NCBI RefSeq assembly: GCF_040298565.1
Contig: NZ_JBEPAK010000001.1
Span: 62,001 to 126,000, forward strand
Origin: Kitasatospora sp040298565
GTDB taxonomy: Bacteria > Actinomycetota > Actinomycetes > Streptomycetales > Streptomycetaceae
Direction: 5' to 3'
Length of the DNA stretch: 64,000 nt
The translations under genes and the position numbers were made by a program. Position 1 is the first letter of the stretch, and every line of letters begins with the position of its first letter. Below the pieces are notes generated by a model. That model made no database searches. It was not told where the DNA came from and was given only the letters and a program-made list of their open reading frames with translations. Positions 15,797-23,635 of the stretch are shown piece after piece.

Positions 15797-17488
15797 TCAC
15801 CGCCCCAGGATCGCCGGATCCCGGGCGAGTTCGGCGAGCAGGGCGTCGAGCTTGGCCCGGTCGACCGAGGGCATCACGAAGACGTGGACGTAGCTGCGCC
15901 GGGTGGTCTCGTCGCCCGGGACCATCAGCACGTCCTGCGAGGACAGCGACCACTTGGCCACCAGCTCGGGGCTCGGCTTGCGGAAGCGCACCGTCACGGC
16001 CCCCGGGGTGCGGGCGGGCCACAGCTCGACGCCGAGTTCCTGCTCCATGGCGGCCAGCCGGCGCTCCAGGTAGGCGGCGAGTTCCTGGGCCTCGCGGATC
16101 CGCTCCACCTGGTCGCGGTAGGAGTGGCGGGACAGGTGGTCCCAGATGACCAGCGGCGAGAAGCCGTTGCGGGATCCGGCGAAGGTGGTGTCCGGTGCGC
16201 CGATGTAGTCCGGCTGGGACGGCGGCGAGATCTGGTACTTCACCTTCGTCATGTAGATGCCGCACGGCCACGGCGCACCGGCCCACTTGTGGCCGCTCAT
16301 CGCGATCGAGGAGACCATGTCAACCTCGCCGTGCCGCTCGGTGGGCAGCCGCAGCCCGAAGTCGAACTCCGGCAGGTCCACCTCCGGCGTCCAGCCGTAC
16401 TCCTCCGGCTCCTCGGCGGCCAGCCGCAGGAACGGCGCGTAGCCCGCGCCGAGCGCGCCGTCCACGTGGATCCAGAAGCCGCGGCGCAGGTCGACCAGCG
16501 GCTCGCCGGTGCGCGGGTCGGTGCCGTAGACGACCTCGCGCCGGACCAGACCGTGCCGCTCGAAGATCGGCAGCAGGCGCTCGCAGACCGCGCGGACGTC
16601 GTCGTGGGCGCCCTTGAAGGTGCTGCCGAGGTTGAGGTTGACGAAGATCGGGTGGCCCTTGGCGGCGAAGAACTCGACCAGTACGGCGAGGGCGTCGACG
16701 TCTATCTCGCCCGGGCCGTCCCAGGACAGCCCGGAGGGGCCGGGGCGGGACGGGACCTCGGTGGGCCAGGTGCGCAGGCCGGTCACCGGGTCGACCAGCG
16801 GGCACTCGTCGGCGTACTTCTCCAGTCCGACGGCGTGGAAGGTCTCCACGCCCAGGACCCGGACGGCCTTGGCGAAGGAGTAGTGGGTGTCCTCGGAGTA
16901 GAAGGCCACCGGGTGGTGGGCGTTCGGGTTCTGCCGGTCGGGCGCGGCCTTGACGTAGCGCAGCGCGTCGAAGGGGGCGGTCGGCGGCTGGATGAGCGCC
17001 TTGCCGCCGAGGTAGTCCCGGGCGTTCCAGAGGGCGTACATGTTGCCCTCGGTCGAGCCCATGGACAGCATGTAGCCCCAGTAGGACTCCGGGTCCGCCG
17101 GGTCGTGCGGGCGTTCCGCGTGCCAGAGCTTCGCGTAGTAGTCGAGGACGGCCCGCTCGACGACCTTGGTGTTGGGCTTGTAGCCGCCGCTCTGGAACGG
17201 GTCGCCGAGGTTGTTGATGTTGTTCGGCATGAACCGGGCCAGGTCCAGCGCGGTGCCCTGCATGTCCTGGGTGGCCTGGTAGCCGACCAGGTGGTTTCGC
17301 TTGCGGGTCAGGTACTCGTCGACGGCGTCGAGTGCGCGCAGCCGCTGCCCGTCGTCCAGGCCGTCGGCGGGGAGCGCGAAGTCCCGGCCGTCCAGCTCCG
17401 GGCCCGGGTCGACCGCGGACGGGGCCGCGGACGGCGCTGCGGACGGGGCTGCGGACGGCACGAGGGCGGCGGACGCGGTCGGGCTCAT
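15797..17488 (-). CDS. PLP-dependent amino-acid decarboxylase (histidine/valine decarboxylase-like)
   Basis: 563 residues from the ATG at 17488 (MSPTASAAL). The first ~30 residues are a low-complexity AAPS repeat. The rest is a fold-type I group II decarboxylase: 'GYMLSMGSTEGNMYALWNARDYL' (cofactor phosphate region), 'NLGSTFKGAHDD', the Asp-x-Ala pair 'WIHVDGALGAGYAPF', and the Schiff-base Lys in MSGHKWAGAPWPCG. The layout resembles bacterial histidine decarboxylase and the valine decarboxylase of valanimycin biosynthesis; which amino acid is used cannot be decided here. It is divergent from an AsnC/Lrp regulator, which suggests amino-acid-responsive control. Confidence 0.88.
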   Translation of the reverse strand: MSPTASAALVPSAAPSAAPSAAPSAVDPGPELDGRDFALPADGLDDGQRLRALDAVDEYLTRKRNHLVGYQATQDMQGTALDLARFMPNNINNLGDPFQSGGYKPNTKVVERAVLDYYAKLWHAERPHDPADPESYWGYMLSMGSTEGNMYALWNARDYLGGKALIQPPTAPFDALRYVKAAPDRQNPNAHHPVAFYSEDTHYSFAKAVRVLGVETFHAVGLEKYADECPLVDPVTGLRTWPTEVPSRPGPSGLSWDGPGEIDVDALAVLVEFFAAKGHPIFVNLNLGSTFKGAHDDVRAVCERLLPIFERHGLVRREVVYGTDPRTGEPLVDLRRGFWIHVDGALGAGYAPFLRLAAEEPEEYGWTPEVDLPEFDFGLRLPTERHGEVDMVSSIAMSGHKWAGAPWPCGIYMTKVKYQISPPSQPDYIGAPDTTFAGSRNGFSPLVIWDHLSRHSYRDQVERIREAQELAAYLERRLAAMEQELGVELWPARTPGAVTVRFRKPSPELVAKWSLSSQDVLMVPGDETTRRSYVHVFVMPSVDRAKLDALLAELARDPAILGR

Positions 17489-17650
17489 GGACGGGGCGCT
17501 CCGGGGGGTCGCTGCGGACGGGGACGGACGTTCGTCACCCGCGGCAAGGATGGAACTTTCGTCGCCGACCGGGAAGGCCGTCCGAAGAACATTCGGTCCG
17601 GGGCCGATCAGGTTTGCGAATCTGCGGGCCGGGCTGGGATCCTGGCAGTC

Positions 17651-18142
17651 ATGCCGAACAATCCGCAGGCCCGGCGCGCGCCCGTCGACGAGGTGGACCG
17701 GGCGATCGTCCGCGTCCTGGCCGACAACGCCCGCCTGCCGAACAACGCCCTGGCCGCGGCCGTCGGCATCGCCCCCTCCACCTGCCTGGCCCGCGTCCGC
17801 GCGCTCCAGGAGCGCGGCATCATCCGCGGCTTCCGCGCCGAACTCGACCCGGCCGCGATCGGGCTGCCGCTCCAGGCGATGATCTCGGTACGGCTGCGCG
17901 CCCACACCCGGGAGCAGAACGAGAGCTTCCGCAGCACCGCACCCGACCTGCCCGGGGTGCTGGCGGTGTTCCACATGGCCGGCTCGGACGACTACCTGCT
18001 CCACGTGGGCGTGGCGGGCCCCGAGGCCCTGCGCGACTTCGTGGTGGACCACCTCACCACCCACCCGGCGGTCGCCCAGACCCGGACCAACCTGATCTTC
18101 GAGCAGATACCGGGCCGCCGCTACCTCGCGCCCGGGCGCTGA
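17651..18142 (+). CDS. Lrp/AsnC-family transcriptional regulator
   Basis: 163 residues, ATG at 17651. N-terminal HTH: 'VDEVDRAIVRVLADNARLPN', 'ALAAAVGIAPSTCLARVRALQERGIIRGFRAELDPAAIG' in consecutive blocks is the standard Lrp signature. The C-terminal RAM/effector domain (PGVLAVFHMAGSDDYLLHVGV) binds amino acids and sets the oligomer state. It is divergent from the decarboxylase, 162 bp between starts, so it very probably controls it in response to the substrate amino acid. Convergent with the TetR gene on the right (19 bp between stops). Confidence 0.93.
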   Translation: MPNNPQARRAPVDEVDRAIVRVLADNARLPNNALAAAVGIAPSTCLARVRALQERGIIRGFRAELDPAAIGLPLQAMISVRLRAHTREQNESFRSTAPDLPGVLAVFHMAGSDDYLLHVGVAGPEALRDFVVDHLTTHPAVAQTRTNLIFEQIPGRRYLAPGR

Positions 18143-18161
18143 CCGCGCGGCCTGGCGCGGC

Positions 18162-18854
18162 TCAGGCCCCGGGAGCTCCGACGCCGTCGAGCAGCGCCCG
18201 GACGGTCGCGCCCGCGAACTCCGCCAGGCCGGCGGGGCGCAGGGCCTCGGCGGGAGCCTCCCCGGCGTAGAAGACCTCCAGGAAGGCGCGGTGGAAGCAG
18301 GCGCCGACCAGCAGCACCGCGGCCGCGTCCGGGTCGATGCCGGCGGCGACGCGGCCCAGCCGCTGTTCGGCCCGCAGGTAGTCGGCCAGGTGCGAACTCA
18401 CCTGGTGCGGACCGGCGTCGTCGAGCTTGCGGCGGTGGGCGGCGAGCAGTTCGGGGCTGGCGAGCAGGCCTCCGGCCATCGGGAAGGACTGCCGGTAGAA
18501 CGGCACGGCGACCTCGACCACCGCCTCCAGGTGCTCCCGCACCGCGCCCTCCCCGGCGCGCGCGGGCAGTTCGGCGACGGCGTCGGCCAGGCGCGGGGCG
18601 CGTTCGCGCAGCACCCGGACGAAGATCTCCTCCTTGTCCCGGAAGTGCTTGTACAGGGCGGCCTCCGAGCAGCCGGCCTCCCGGGCGATCTCCTTCGTGG
18701 TGGCCCGTACCAGCCCCACCGTGCCGATCAGCCGGGCTGCGGCGTCCAGCACCCGAGCCCTGGTCAGTGCGCCACCGGTCAGCGGCCGGTGCCCCGCGCT
18801 GCGGTCTTCCCCCGCGCCCTCGCCGGTGCCTTCGCGCTTGCCCTCGGTCGTCAT
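18162..18854 (-). CDS. TetR-family repressor
   Basis: 230 residues, ATG at 18854. HTH at ~32-80: 'RVLDAAARLIGTVGLVRATTKEIAREAGCSEAALYKHFRDKEEIF' in blocks matches TetR_N. The C-terminal ligand domain is all-helical. A charged, Gly/Glu-rich tail of about 25 residues precedes the HTH. The gene is divergent from the NAD(P)-binding protein at 18945, with two copies of GTGAGCACTCAC in the short intergenic region, so it likely represses both itself and that gene. The inducer is unknown. Confidence 0.93.
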   Translation of the reverse strand: MTTEGKREGTGEGAGEDRSAGHRPLTGGALTRARVLDAAARLIGTVGLVRATTKEIAREAGCSEAALYKHFRDKEEIFVRVLRERAPRLADAVAELPARAGEGAVREHLEAVVEVAVPFYRQSFPMAGGLLASPELLAAHRRKLDDAGPHQVSSHLADYLRAEQRLGRVAAGIDPDAAAVLLVGACFHRAFLEVFYAGEAPAEALRPAGLAEFAGATVRALLDGVGAPGA

Positions 18855-18880
18855 GGGCGCCAGCTTACCTTGACAGGTGG

Positions 18881-18926
18881 GTGAGCACTCACTCACCATC
18901 GGAAGAAGAAGGAAGTGAGCACTCAC
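18881..18926. promoter_or_regulatory. Two identical TetR-type operators
   Basis: GTGAGCACTCAC, a palindrome (GTGAG-CA-CTCAC), occurs exactly twice, at 18881-18892 and 18915-18926, 34 nt apart. A TTGACA box (18870-18875) lies just left of the first. The second copy is in the leader of the right-hand gene, 18 nt before its ATG. Site type and position fit autorepression plus repression of the divergent gene. Confidence 0.7.
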
Positions 18927-18944
18927 CCACCCCCGGGAGGGGTC

Positions 18945-19580
18945 ATGGAACTCGCCGTTCTGGGCGCCACCGGCGGCATCGGCCGCCACCTGGTCGCCCA
19001 CGCCCTCGCCGACGGGCACCGGGTCACGGCCGCCGTCCGGGACCCGGCCCGGCTGCCCGTCCGGCACGACCGGCTGACCGTGGTCAGGGCGGACGCCCTC
19101 GACCCCGCCTCGCTGGAGCCGGTGATCGACGGCGCCGACGCCGTCCTCTCCGGCATCGGCCAGGCCGGCCGGACCGACCCGCTCAAGCCGGCCTCGACCT
19201 CCGCCCGCGCGGCGGCCGCCGCCATGACGGCCGTCGGGGTGCGCCGGATCCTCGTGGTCAGCGCCGCGCCGCTGAACCGGGCCGGCACCGGGCAGCCCTT
19301 CCTCGCGGCCAAGGTGTTCGGCCCCCTGCTCTGGGCGGCACTCCGGGACGTGTACACCGACCTGGCGGCGATGGAGGGCGTCCTGGCCGAGAGCGACCTG
19401 GACTGGACGGCCGTCCGGCCGCCGCGACTGACCGACCGCCCGGGGAGCGGGCGCTACCGGCACGCCGTCGAGACCGGACCGGCCGGGGTCACCGTCCCCC
19501 GCGCCGATGTCGCACGGGCCATGCTGGACCTGGTCACGGACCGGGCGAGCTTCCGGCACGCGGTCGGCGTCAGCTCCTGA
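18945..19580 (+). CDS. NAD(P)-binding NmrA/SDR-like protein
   Basis: 211 residues from the ATG at 18945 (GGGAGGGG upstream; an in-frame GTG at 18915 sits inside the operator). Rossmann start 'LAVLGATGGIGRHLVAHALADGHRVTA' with G-x-x-G-x-x-G, then 'LVVRADALDPASLEPVIDGADAVLSGIG'-type segments (here VVRADALDPASL) and 'RILVVSAAPLNRAG'. This is the atypical SDR group of NAD(P)H-binding proteins (YwnB/BVR-B-like), which act as flavin/quinone reductases or redox sensors. It is under likely TetR control through the operators at 18881-18926. Confidence 0.9.
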   Translation: MELAVLGATGGIGRHLVAHALADGHRVTAAVRDPARLPVRHDRLTVVRADALDPASLEPVIDGADAVLSGIGQAGRTDPLKPASTSARAAAAAMTAVGVRRILVVSAAPLNRAGTGQPFLAAKVFGPLLWAALRDVYTDLAAMEGVLAESDLDWTAVRPPRLTDRPGSGRYRHAVETGPAGVTVPRADVARAMLDLVTDRASFRHAVGVSS

Positions 19581-19824
19581 CCCTGCGCCATTTGCTGATC
19601 AGACGTCAGAAACCGGGCCGCGCACGGCGGAAAGCGGAGCCACGATTCCTCCACGATTGTGTCCGACGAGTGGAGTCGATCGGTCCGGACCCCTTGCCAG
19701 GCCCACCGTTCCTCCCTACCTTCATGGTCCAGGAACCCCGGCCCCATCGGGCCGGTCGGTTCGCGACGGCCGCGATCCGCGGCGTCGCCATCGCCCGAGG
19801 CACGACCAGACCTGGAGGCGTCAC

Positions 19825-19992
19825 ATGCCCGTACCCATGATCGACGAGATCCGCGACGCAGGCCCGCTGGTGGTCGACGACGAGGCCATCGCCTTCGAGG
19901 ACGACGACCGCGGCGGCCACGAGGCCACGGCGTGTCTGGCGGACCCGTGGGTCACCGCCACCACCCGCTTCGCCTGCGACTTCAACTCCTGA
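19825..19992 (+). CDS. Lanthipeptide precursor peptide
   Basis: 55 residues, ATG at 19825, GGAGG 6 nt upstream. It has the two-part design of a RiPP precursor. An acidic leader (about 1-31) runs 'MIDEIRDAGPLVVDDEAIAF' and ends EDDDRGG. The C-terminal core has Cys37 and Cys51 plus Thr35, Thr44, Thr46, Thr47 and Ser55. The stop is one base before the GTG of the lanthipeptide synthetase, so the two are almost surely translated together. Dehydration of Thr/Ser and addition of Cys would give up to two (methyl)lanthionines: Thr44/46/47 precede Cys51, and Thr35 precedes Cys37. The leader cleavage site is not obvious (a GG at 30-31 is one candidate), and no protease or transporter gene follows directly. 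Confidence 0.85.
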   Translation: MPVPMIDEIRDAGPLVVDDEAIAFEDDDRGGHEATACLADPWVTATTRFACDFNS

Positions 19993-19993
19993 C

Positions 19994-22564
19994 GTGACCG
20001 GTTCCATCGCCGGCCGCAGCGGAGGGTCCGACGACACCTGGTCGTTCCTGAACGACCCGCGGATGCCGGCGATGGAACACGGCTGGAAGCTGCACGTCTC
20101 CGCCCGCCCCGGCGAGCTGGAGGCCGTGGTCGCCCTCGTCCTGCCGGTGCTGGCACGCCACGTCTGCCACGCCAAGTGGGCCGGCGACCCGGAGATCCTC
20201 CGGGAGCTCAACTCCGGGGCCAAGAGCGCCGGTTCCGTCGGAAAGGCGATCACCGTCTACCCGGCGCCCGGCACCGTCGTGGCGCTCGCGGACGAACTCG
20301 TCGCCGTGCTGCGCGGGCGGGAGGGTCCGCCGGTGGTCAGCGACCGCCGGGTCGATCCCCACGCCCCCGTCTACTACCGCTACGGCCCCTTCACCGGCGA
20401 CTACCGGACCGGCCGGAGCGGGCGGCTCGAATCGGTGATGACGGGCCCGGACGGACAGCTCTTCGACGGTCTCGCCGGCGCCTCCTACCGCCGACCGCCC
20501 TGGGCCGAGGACCCCTTCGAGCACCGGGCCCGCCCGCGCACCGGCGCCGGACTCGGCGGCGGACGCTACCTGGTCACCGGCGGCATCGCGCGCAAGCCGC
20601 AGGGCAACGTCTACCGGGCGCTCGACCGGGCCACCCGGGCACCGGTCGTCGTCAAACAGGCCCGGGCCTTCGTGGCCGAGGACGAGTCCGGAGCGGACAC
20701 CCGCGACCGGCTGCGCAACGAGCGGAGGATCCTCCGCGCCCTCGACGGCGTCACGGGCGTGCCCCGCGCACTCGACTACTTCCGCCACCGCACCGACGAG
20801 TACCTGGTGATGACCGACTGCGGCGCACGCGACCTGCGGCGCACCGTCCAGCAGGACGGCCCGTACCGGGACGACGCGCTCCAGGATCTCGCCGCGCGGC
20901 TGCTGCGCGTCCTGGACGACGTCCACCGCCGGGGCGTGGTGGTCCGTGACCTGAAGCCCGACAACGTCGTGCTGGACAGCTCGCTCCGCTGCCGGCTGGT
21001 CGACTTCGGCATCAGCGCACTGGACGGAGCCGCCCCGGACGGCTCGACCCCCGGCTACAGCGGTCCGGTCCGGCGCGGTGCCGGGGCGGCCGAGGCCGCC
21101 GACGACTACTACGCCCTGGGCGCGACCCTCTGCTTCGCCGCCACTGGCCTGGACCCGGTGCTCGTCGACACCGATCCCGCCGTCAACCGGGACCGCACCC
21201 TGCTGGGCCTCGGCTGGGCACTGCCCGGTCCGGAACACCGCGCATTCCGTGCACTGGTCGGCGACCTGATGAGCTTCGACCCGGAGGTGCGAGCCGCCGG
21301 CGCCGAGCGCCTCCGCACCGGAACGCACGCGCCCGGCACCGGCCACTCCGCCGGCAGCGCCCCCTGCTCCGGCAGCGGACCGGCGCCAGGCCGGCGGTTC
21401 CGCCTCGACGACGGCCTGCTCACGGAGATCATCGACCACACGACCGCGTTCTGCGTGGCCGAGGCCCACCGGATCACCGACCCCACGGCCGCCGCACGCG
21501 CCGCCGTGCCCACCCCGATCGACGTCTACGGCGGCAGCTCGGGCCTCGGCCTCGAACTCCTCCACCACCGGCACCGGCCCGGGGTGCGCGACGCCGTCGA
21601 GGCGCTGGCGCACTGGACGGCCGGCCAGTCCCGGAACCTCTCCCCCGGCTTCTACTCGGGCCGTACCGGCGTCGAACTCTTCCTCGCCGGAGCGCACCTC
21701 GACCCGGTCGGCGCGCCGGCGGACACCGACGCGACGAGCCCGTCCGCCCTGCCCGTCTCCGGGCCCGGCGGCGGACCACCCGAAGCGGACCTGATCGAGG
21801 GCGTCGCCGGAATCGGCGTCGGCCGCCTGCTGCTCGCCCGGCACGCCGCCGCGGGCGACGCCCGCACACCGGGCGGCCACGCCGAGCGGCACCTCGCCGT
21901 GGCCGCCGCATGCGCCCGGATGCTGGCCGCGGGCACCGCCCGGTTGACACCGTCCCGCACCGATCCGGCCGGCCGCGCCGCCCTGGCCGAGGGGCTGGCG
22001 CACGGCGAGGCCGGCGTCGCCTACTTCCTGCTGGAGTACGGCCATGCGACCGGCGACCCGACCGCGGTACGCCGGGCCCGGACGGCCTGCGCCCGCCTCG
22101 CCGCCGTCACTCCGGACGTCCTCGCCGCCTCGGCCGCGCCGGGAGCGACCCGCCGCTACGGCTCGTGGTGCCGGGGCCTGGCCGGGATCGGTGCGGTGCT
22201 CGTCCGCGCCGCCGACCGCCTGGCCGCGCCCGAGTACCTCGCCCTCGCCGAGGACGCCGCGCGCCGCTGCGCCGACCTGGCGCCCCGGATGCCGCTGGTC
22301 ACCCAGTGCTGCGGGCTGGCCGGGGTCGGCGAGCTGATGGTGGACGTCGCGGTGGCCTCCGGGAAGGCGGAGTTCTGGGACGCCGCCGAGACCGTCGCCG
22401 CGATCATCCTGTGCCGCAGTGGCGGCACGCCCGCCCGCCCGGTGTTCCCGGACACCGGCCTCACCCGTTCCTCCGCCACCTGGGCCGGCGGCTCGGCCGG
22501 CGTGCTCGCGTTCCTCCGGCGCCTGCACGACCGGGGCGGCCCGCGCCTCGGCCTGCTGGACTGA
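19994..22564 (+). CDS. Lanthipeptide synthetase, class IV-like (LanL) with CCG cyclase
   Basis: 856 residues, GTG at 19994, one base after the precursor stop. Order of domains: N-terminal phosphoSer/Thr lyase-like region (about 1-190), Ser/Thr kinase (about 195-430) with Lys221 (VVVKQA), Asp319 (RDLKPDN) and Asp337 (DFG), then a LanC-like cyclase (about 470-856). The cyclase has zinc-ligand positions Cys726 (SWCRG), Cys772 and Cys773 (TQCCG). Class III (LanKC) cyclases lack such ligands, so class IV is the better call. The usual third ligand is His (CHG); Cys here gives a three-Cys site like that in ProcM-type class II enzymes. The enzyme phosphorylates, eliminates and cyclises the upstream peptide. 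Confidence 0.9.
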   Translation: MTGSIAGRSGGSDDTWSFLNDPRMPAMEHGWKLHVSARPGELEAVVALVLPVLARHVCHAKWAGDPEILRELNSGAKSAGSVGKAITVYPAPGTVVALADELVAVLRGREGPPVVSDRRVDPHAPVYYRYGPFTGDYRTGRSGRLESVMTGPDGQLFDGLAGASYRRPPWAEDPFEHRARPRTGAGLGGGRYLVTGGIARKPQGNVYRALDRATRAPVVVKQARAFVAEDESGADTRDRLRNERRILRALDGVTGVPRALDYFRHRTDEYLVMTDCGARDLRRTVQQDGPYRDDALQDLAARLLRVLDDVHRRGVVVRDLKPDNVVLDSSLRCRLVDFGISALDGAAPDGSTPGYSGPVRRGAGAAEAADDYYALGATLCFAATGLDPVLVDTDPAVNRDRTLLGLGWALPGPEHRAFRALVGDLMSFDPEVRAAGAERLRTGTHAPGTGHSAGSAPCSGSGPAPGRRFRLDDGLLTEIIDHTTAFCVAEAHRITDPTAAARAAVPTPIDVYGGSSGLGLELLHHRHRPGVRDAVEALAHWTAGQSRNLSPGFYSGRTGVELFLAGAHLDPVGAPADTDATSPSALPVSGPGGGPPEADLIEGVAGIGVGRLLLARHAAAGDARTPGGHAERHLAVAAACARMLAAGTARLTPSRTDPAGRAALAEGLAHGEAGVAYFLLEYGHATGDPTAVRRARTACARLAAVTPDVLAASAAPGATRRYGSWCRGLAGIGAVLVRAADRLAAPEYLALAEDAARRCADLAPRMPLVTQCCGLAGVGELMVDVAVASGKAEFWDAAETVAAIILCRSGGTPARPVFPDTGLTRSSATWAGGSAGVLAFLRRLHDRGGPRLGLLD

Positions 22565-22689
22565 GCCGGGCCGCGCCGGGACGGGACCCTGCCGGACCGG
22601 GTCGGCGCGGCGGGCCGGCGGCTCGGCCCCGGGACGGCCCGCCCCGGTGGCACGGGTGTGGACCGCGCCGATCCGGGCAACCGCCCGGC

Positions 22690-23346
22690 ATGATGCTGAT
22701 CAGGCCCCCGGGCGTCTACGCGCCCCAGGACGACACCGAGCTGCTGGCCTCGTGCGTGGACCGCGAGCGCCTGGACGCCTCCAGCCGGGTGCTCGACCTC
22801 TGCACCGGGACGGGCGCCGTCGCGCTCGTCGCCGCCCGGAAGGGCGCCCGGGTCACCGCGGTGGACCTGTCCACCCGTGCCGTCGCCGCGGCCTGGCTCA
22901 ACGCCCGGCTGCACCACCGCCGGATCCGGCTGCTCCGCGGCGACCTGCTGGCACCCGTGAGCGGGCAGACCTTCGACCTGATCACGGCGAACCCGCCCTA
23001 CGTACCGGCCCCGACCGCCACCGACCGGCCGGGCCGGGGCGCCGCCCTGGCCTGGGACGCCGGGCCGGACGGACGGTTCGTGCTGAACCGGCTCTGCCGC
23101 CGGGCGCCCGACCTGCTGCCGGTCGGCGGCGTGCTGCTGATCGTCCAGTCCTCGCTCGCGGACGTTCCCGCCACCCTGGCGGCCTTGCGCCGGGCCGGAC
23201 TGGCCACCGAGGTGGCGGCCCGGCGGCGCCTGGCCTTCGGGCCGGTGATGGCGGCCCGGGCCGCCCTGTTCGAGCGGCGCGGCCTGATCCGGCCCGGCGA
23301 GTACGAGGAGGAACTGGTGGTGGTGCGCGGTGTCCGGGAACAGTGA
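22690..23346 (+). CDS. HemK-like SAM-dependent methyltransferase
   Basis: 218 residues, ATG at 22690 (a second ATG follows at once). Class I Rossmann methyltransferase: SAM loop 'VLDLCTGTGAVALVAARKGA', acidic 'VTAVDLSTRAV', and the catalytic NPPY in 'FDLITANPPYVPAP', the motif of enzymes that methylate amide or amino nitrogens (HemK/PrmC, N5-glutamine or DNA-adenine type). It lacks the N-terminal helical domain of real PrmC, so the target is probably not a release factor. It overlaps the CDGSH gene by 17 nt, which argues for one operon. Confidence 0.9.
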   Translation: MMLIRPPGVYAPQDDTELLASCVDRERLDASSRVLDLCTGTGAVALVAARKGARVTAVDLSTRAVAAAWLNARLHHRRIRLLRGDLLAPVSGQTFDLITANPPYVPAPTATDRPGRGAALAWDAGPDGRFVLNRLCRRAPDLLPVGGVLLIVQSSLADVPATLAALRRAGLATEVAARRRLAFGPVMAARAALFERRGLIRPGEYEEELVVVRGVREQ

Positions 23347-23635
23347 CCGGGGCGCGACCCGGGTGACGGTCGTAGCGAACGGTCCGCTGCTGATCGAGGG
23401 CCCGATCGAGGTGGTGCTGCCGGACGGCACGGTCCGGGCCGCCGAACGTCCCGTGGTGGCGATCTGCGCCTGCCACCGGAGTCGGACCTACCCGTTCTGC
23501 GACACCAGCCACCGCCGTCGCGCCCGCCGCCCCGGGCGCGACGTCCAGCAGCCGGACAGCCGCACGCGGGACACGCCGGACACCGACGCCCACCCCCCGG
23601 AAGCGGACTCAGACGGGTTCGTCGGCAAGCGCTGA
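23330..23635 (+). CDS. CDGSH iron-sulfur protein
   Basis: 101 residues, GTG at 23330, overlapping the end of the methyltransferase gene. A single CDGSH motif binds a 2Fe-2S cluster with three Cys and one His: Cys46, Cys48, Cys57 and His61 in CACHRSRTYPFCDTSH, matching C-x-C-x2-S-x3-P-x2-C-D-x-S-H (Gly of CDGSH replaced by Thr). The C-terminal 40 residues are hydrophilic and disordered. Such proteins pass electrons or clusters; next to a diiron oxidase candidate, an electron-donor role is plausible. Its 3' end overlaps the convergent gene by 27 bp. Confidence 0.92.
   Translation: MSGNSDRGATRVTVVANGPLLIEGPIEVVLPDGTVRAAERPVVAICACHRSRTYPFCDTSHRRRARRPGRDVQQPDSRTRDTPDTDAHPPEADSDGFVGKR

Noticed and set aside
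19581..19824. Promoter or operator before the lanthipeptide precursor
   Set aside because: Short palindromes (TGATCA, GACGTC) are present but I found no -10/-35 pair or repeated site convincing enough to annotate.
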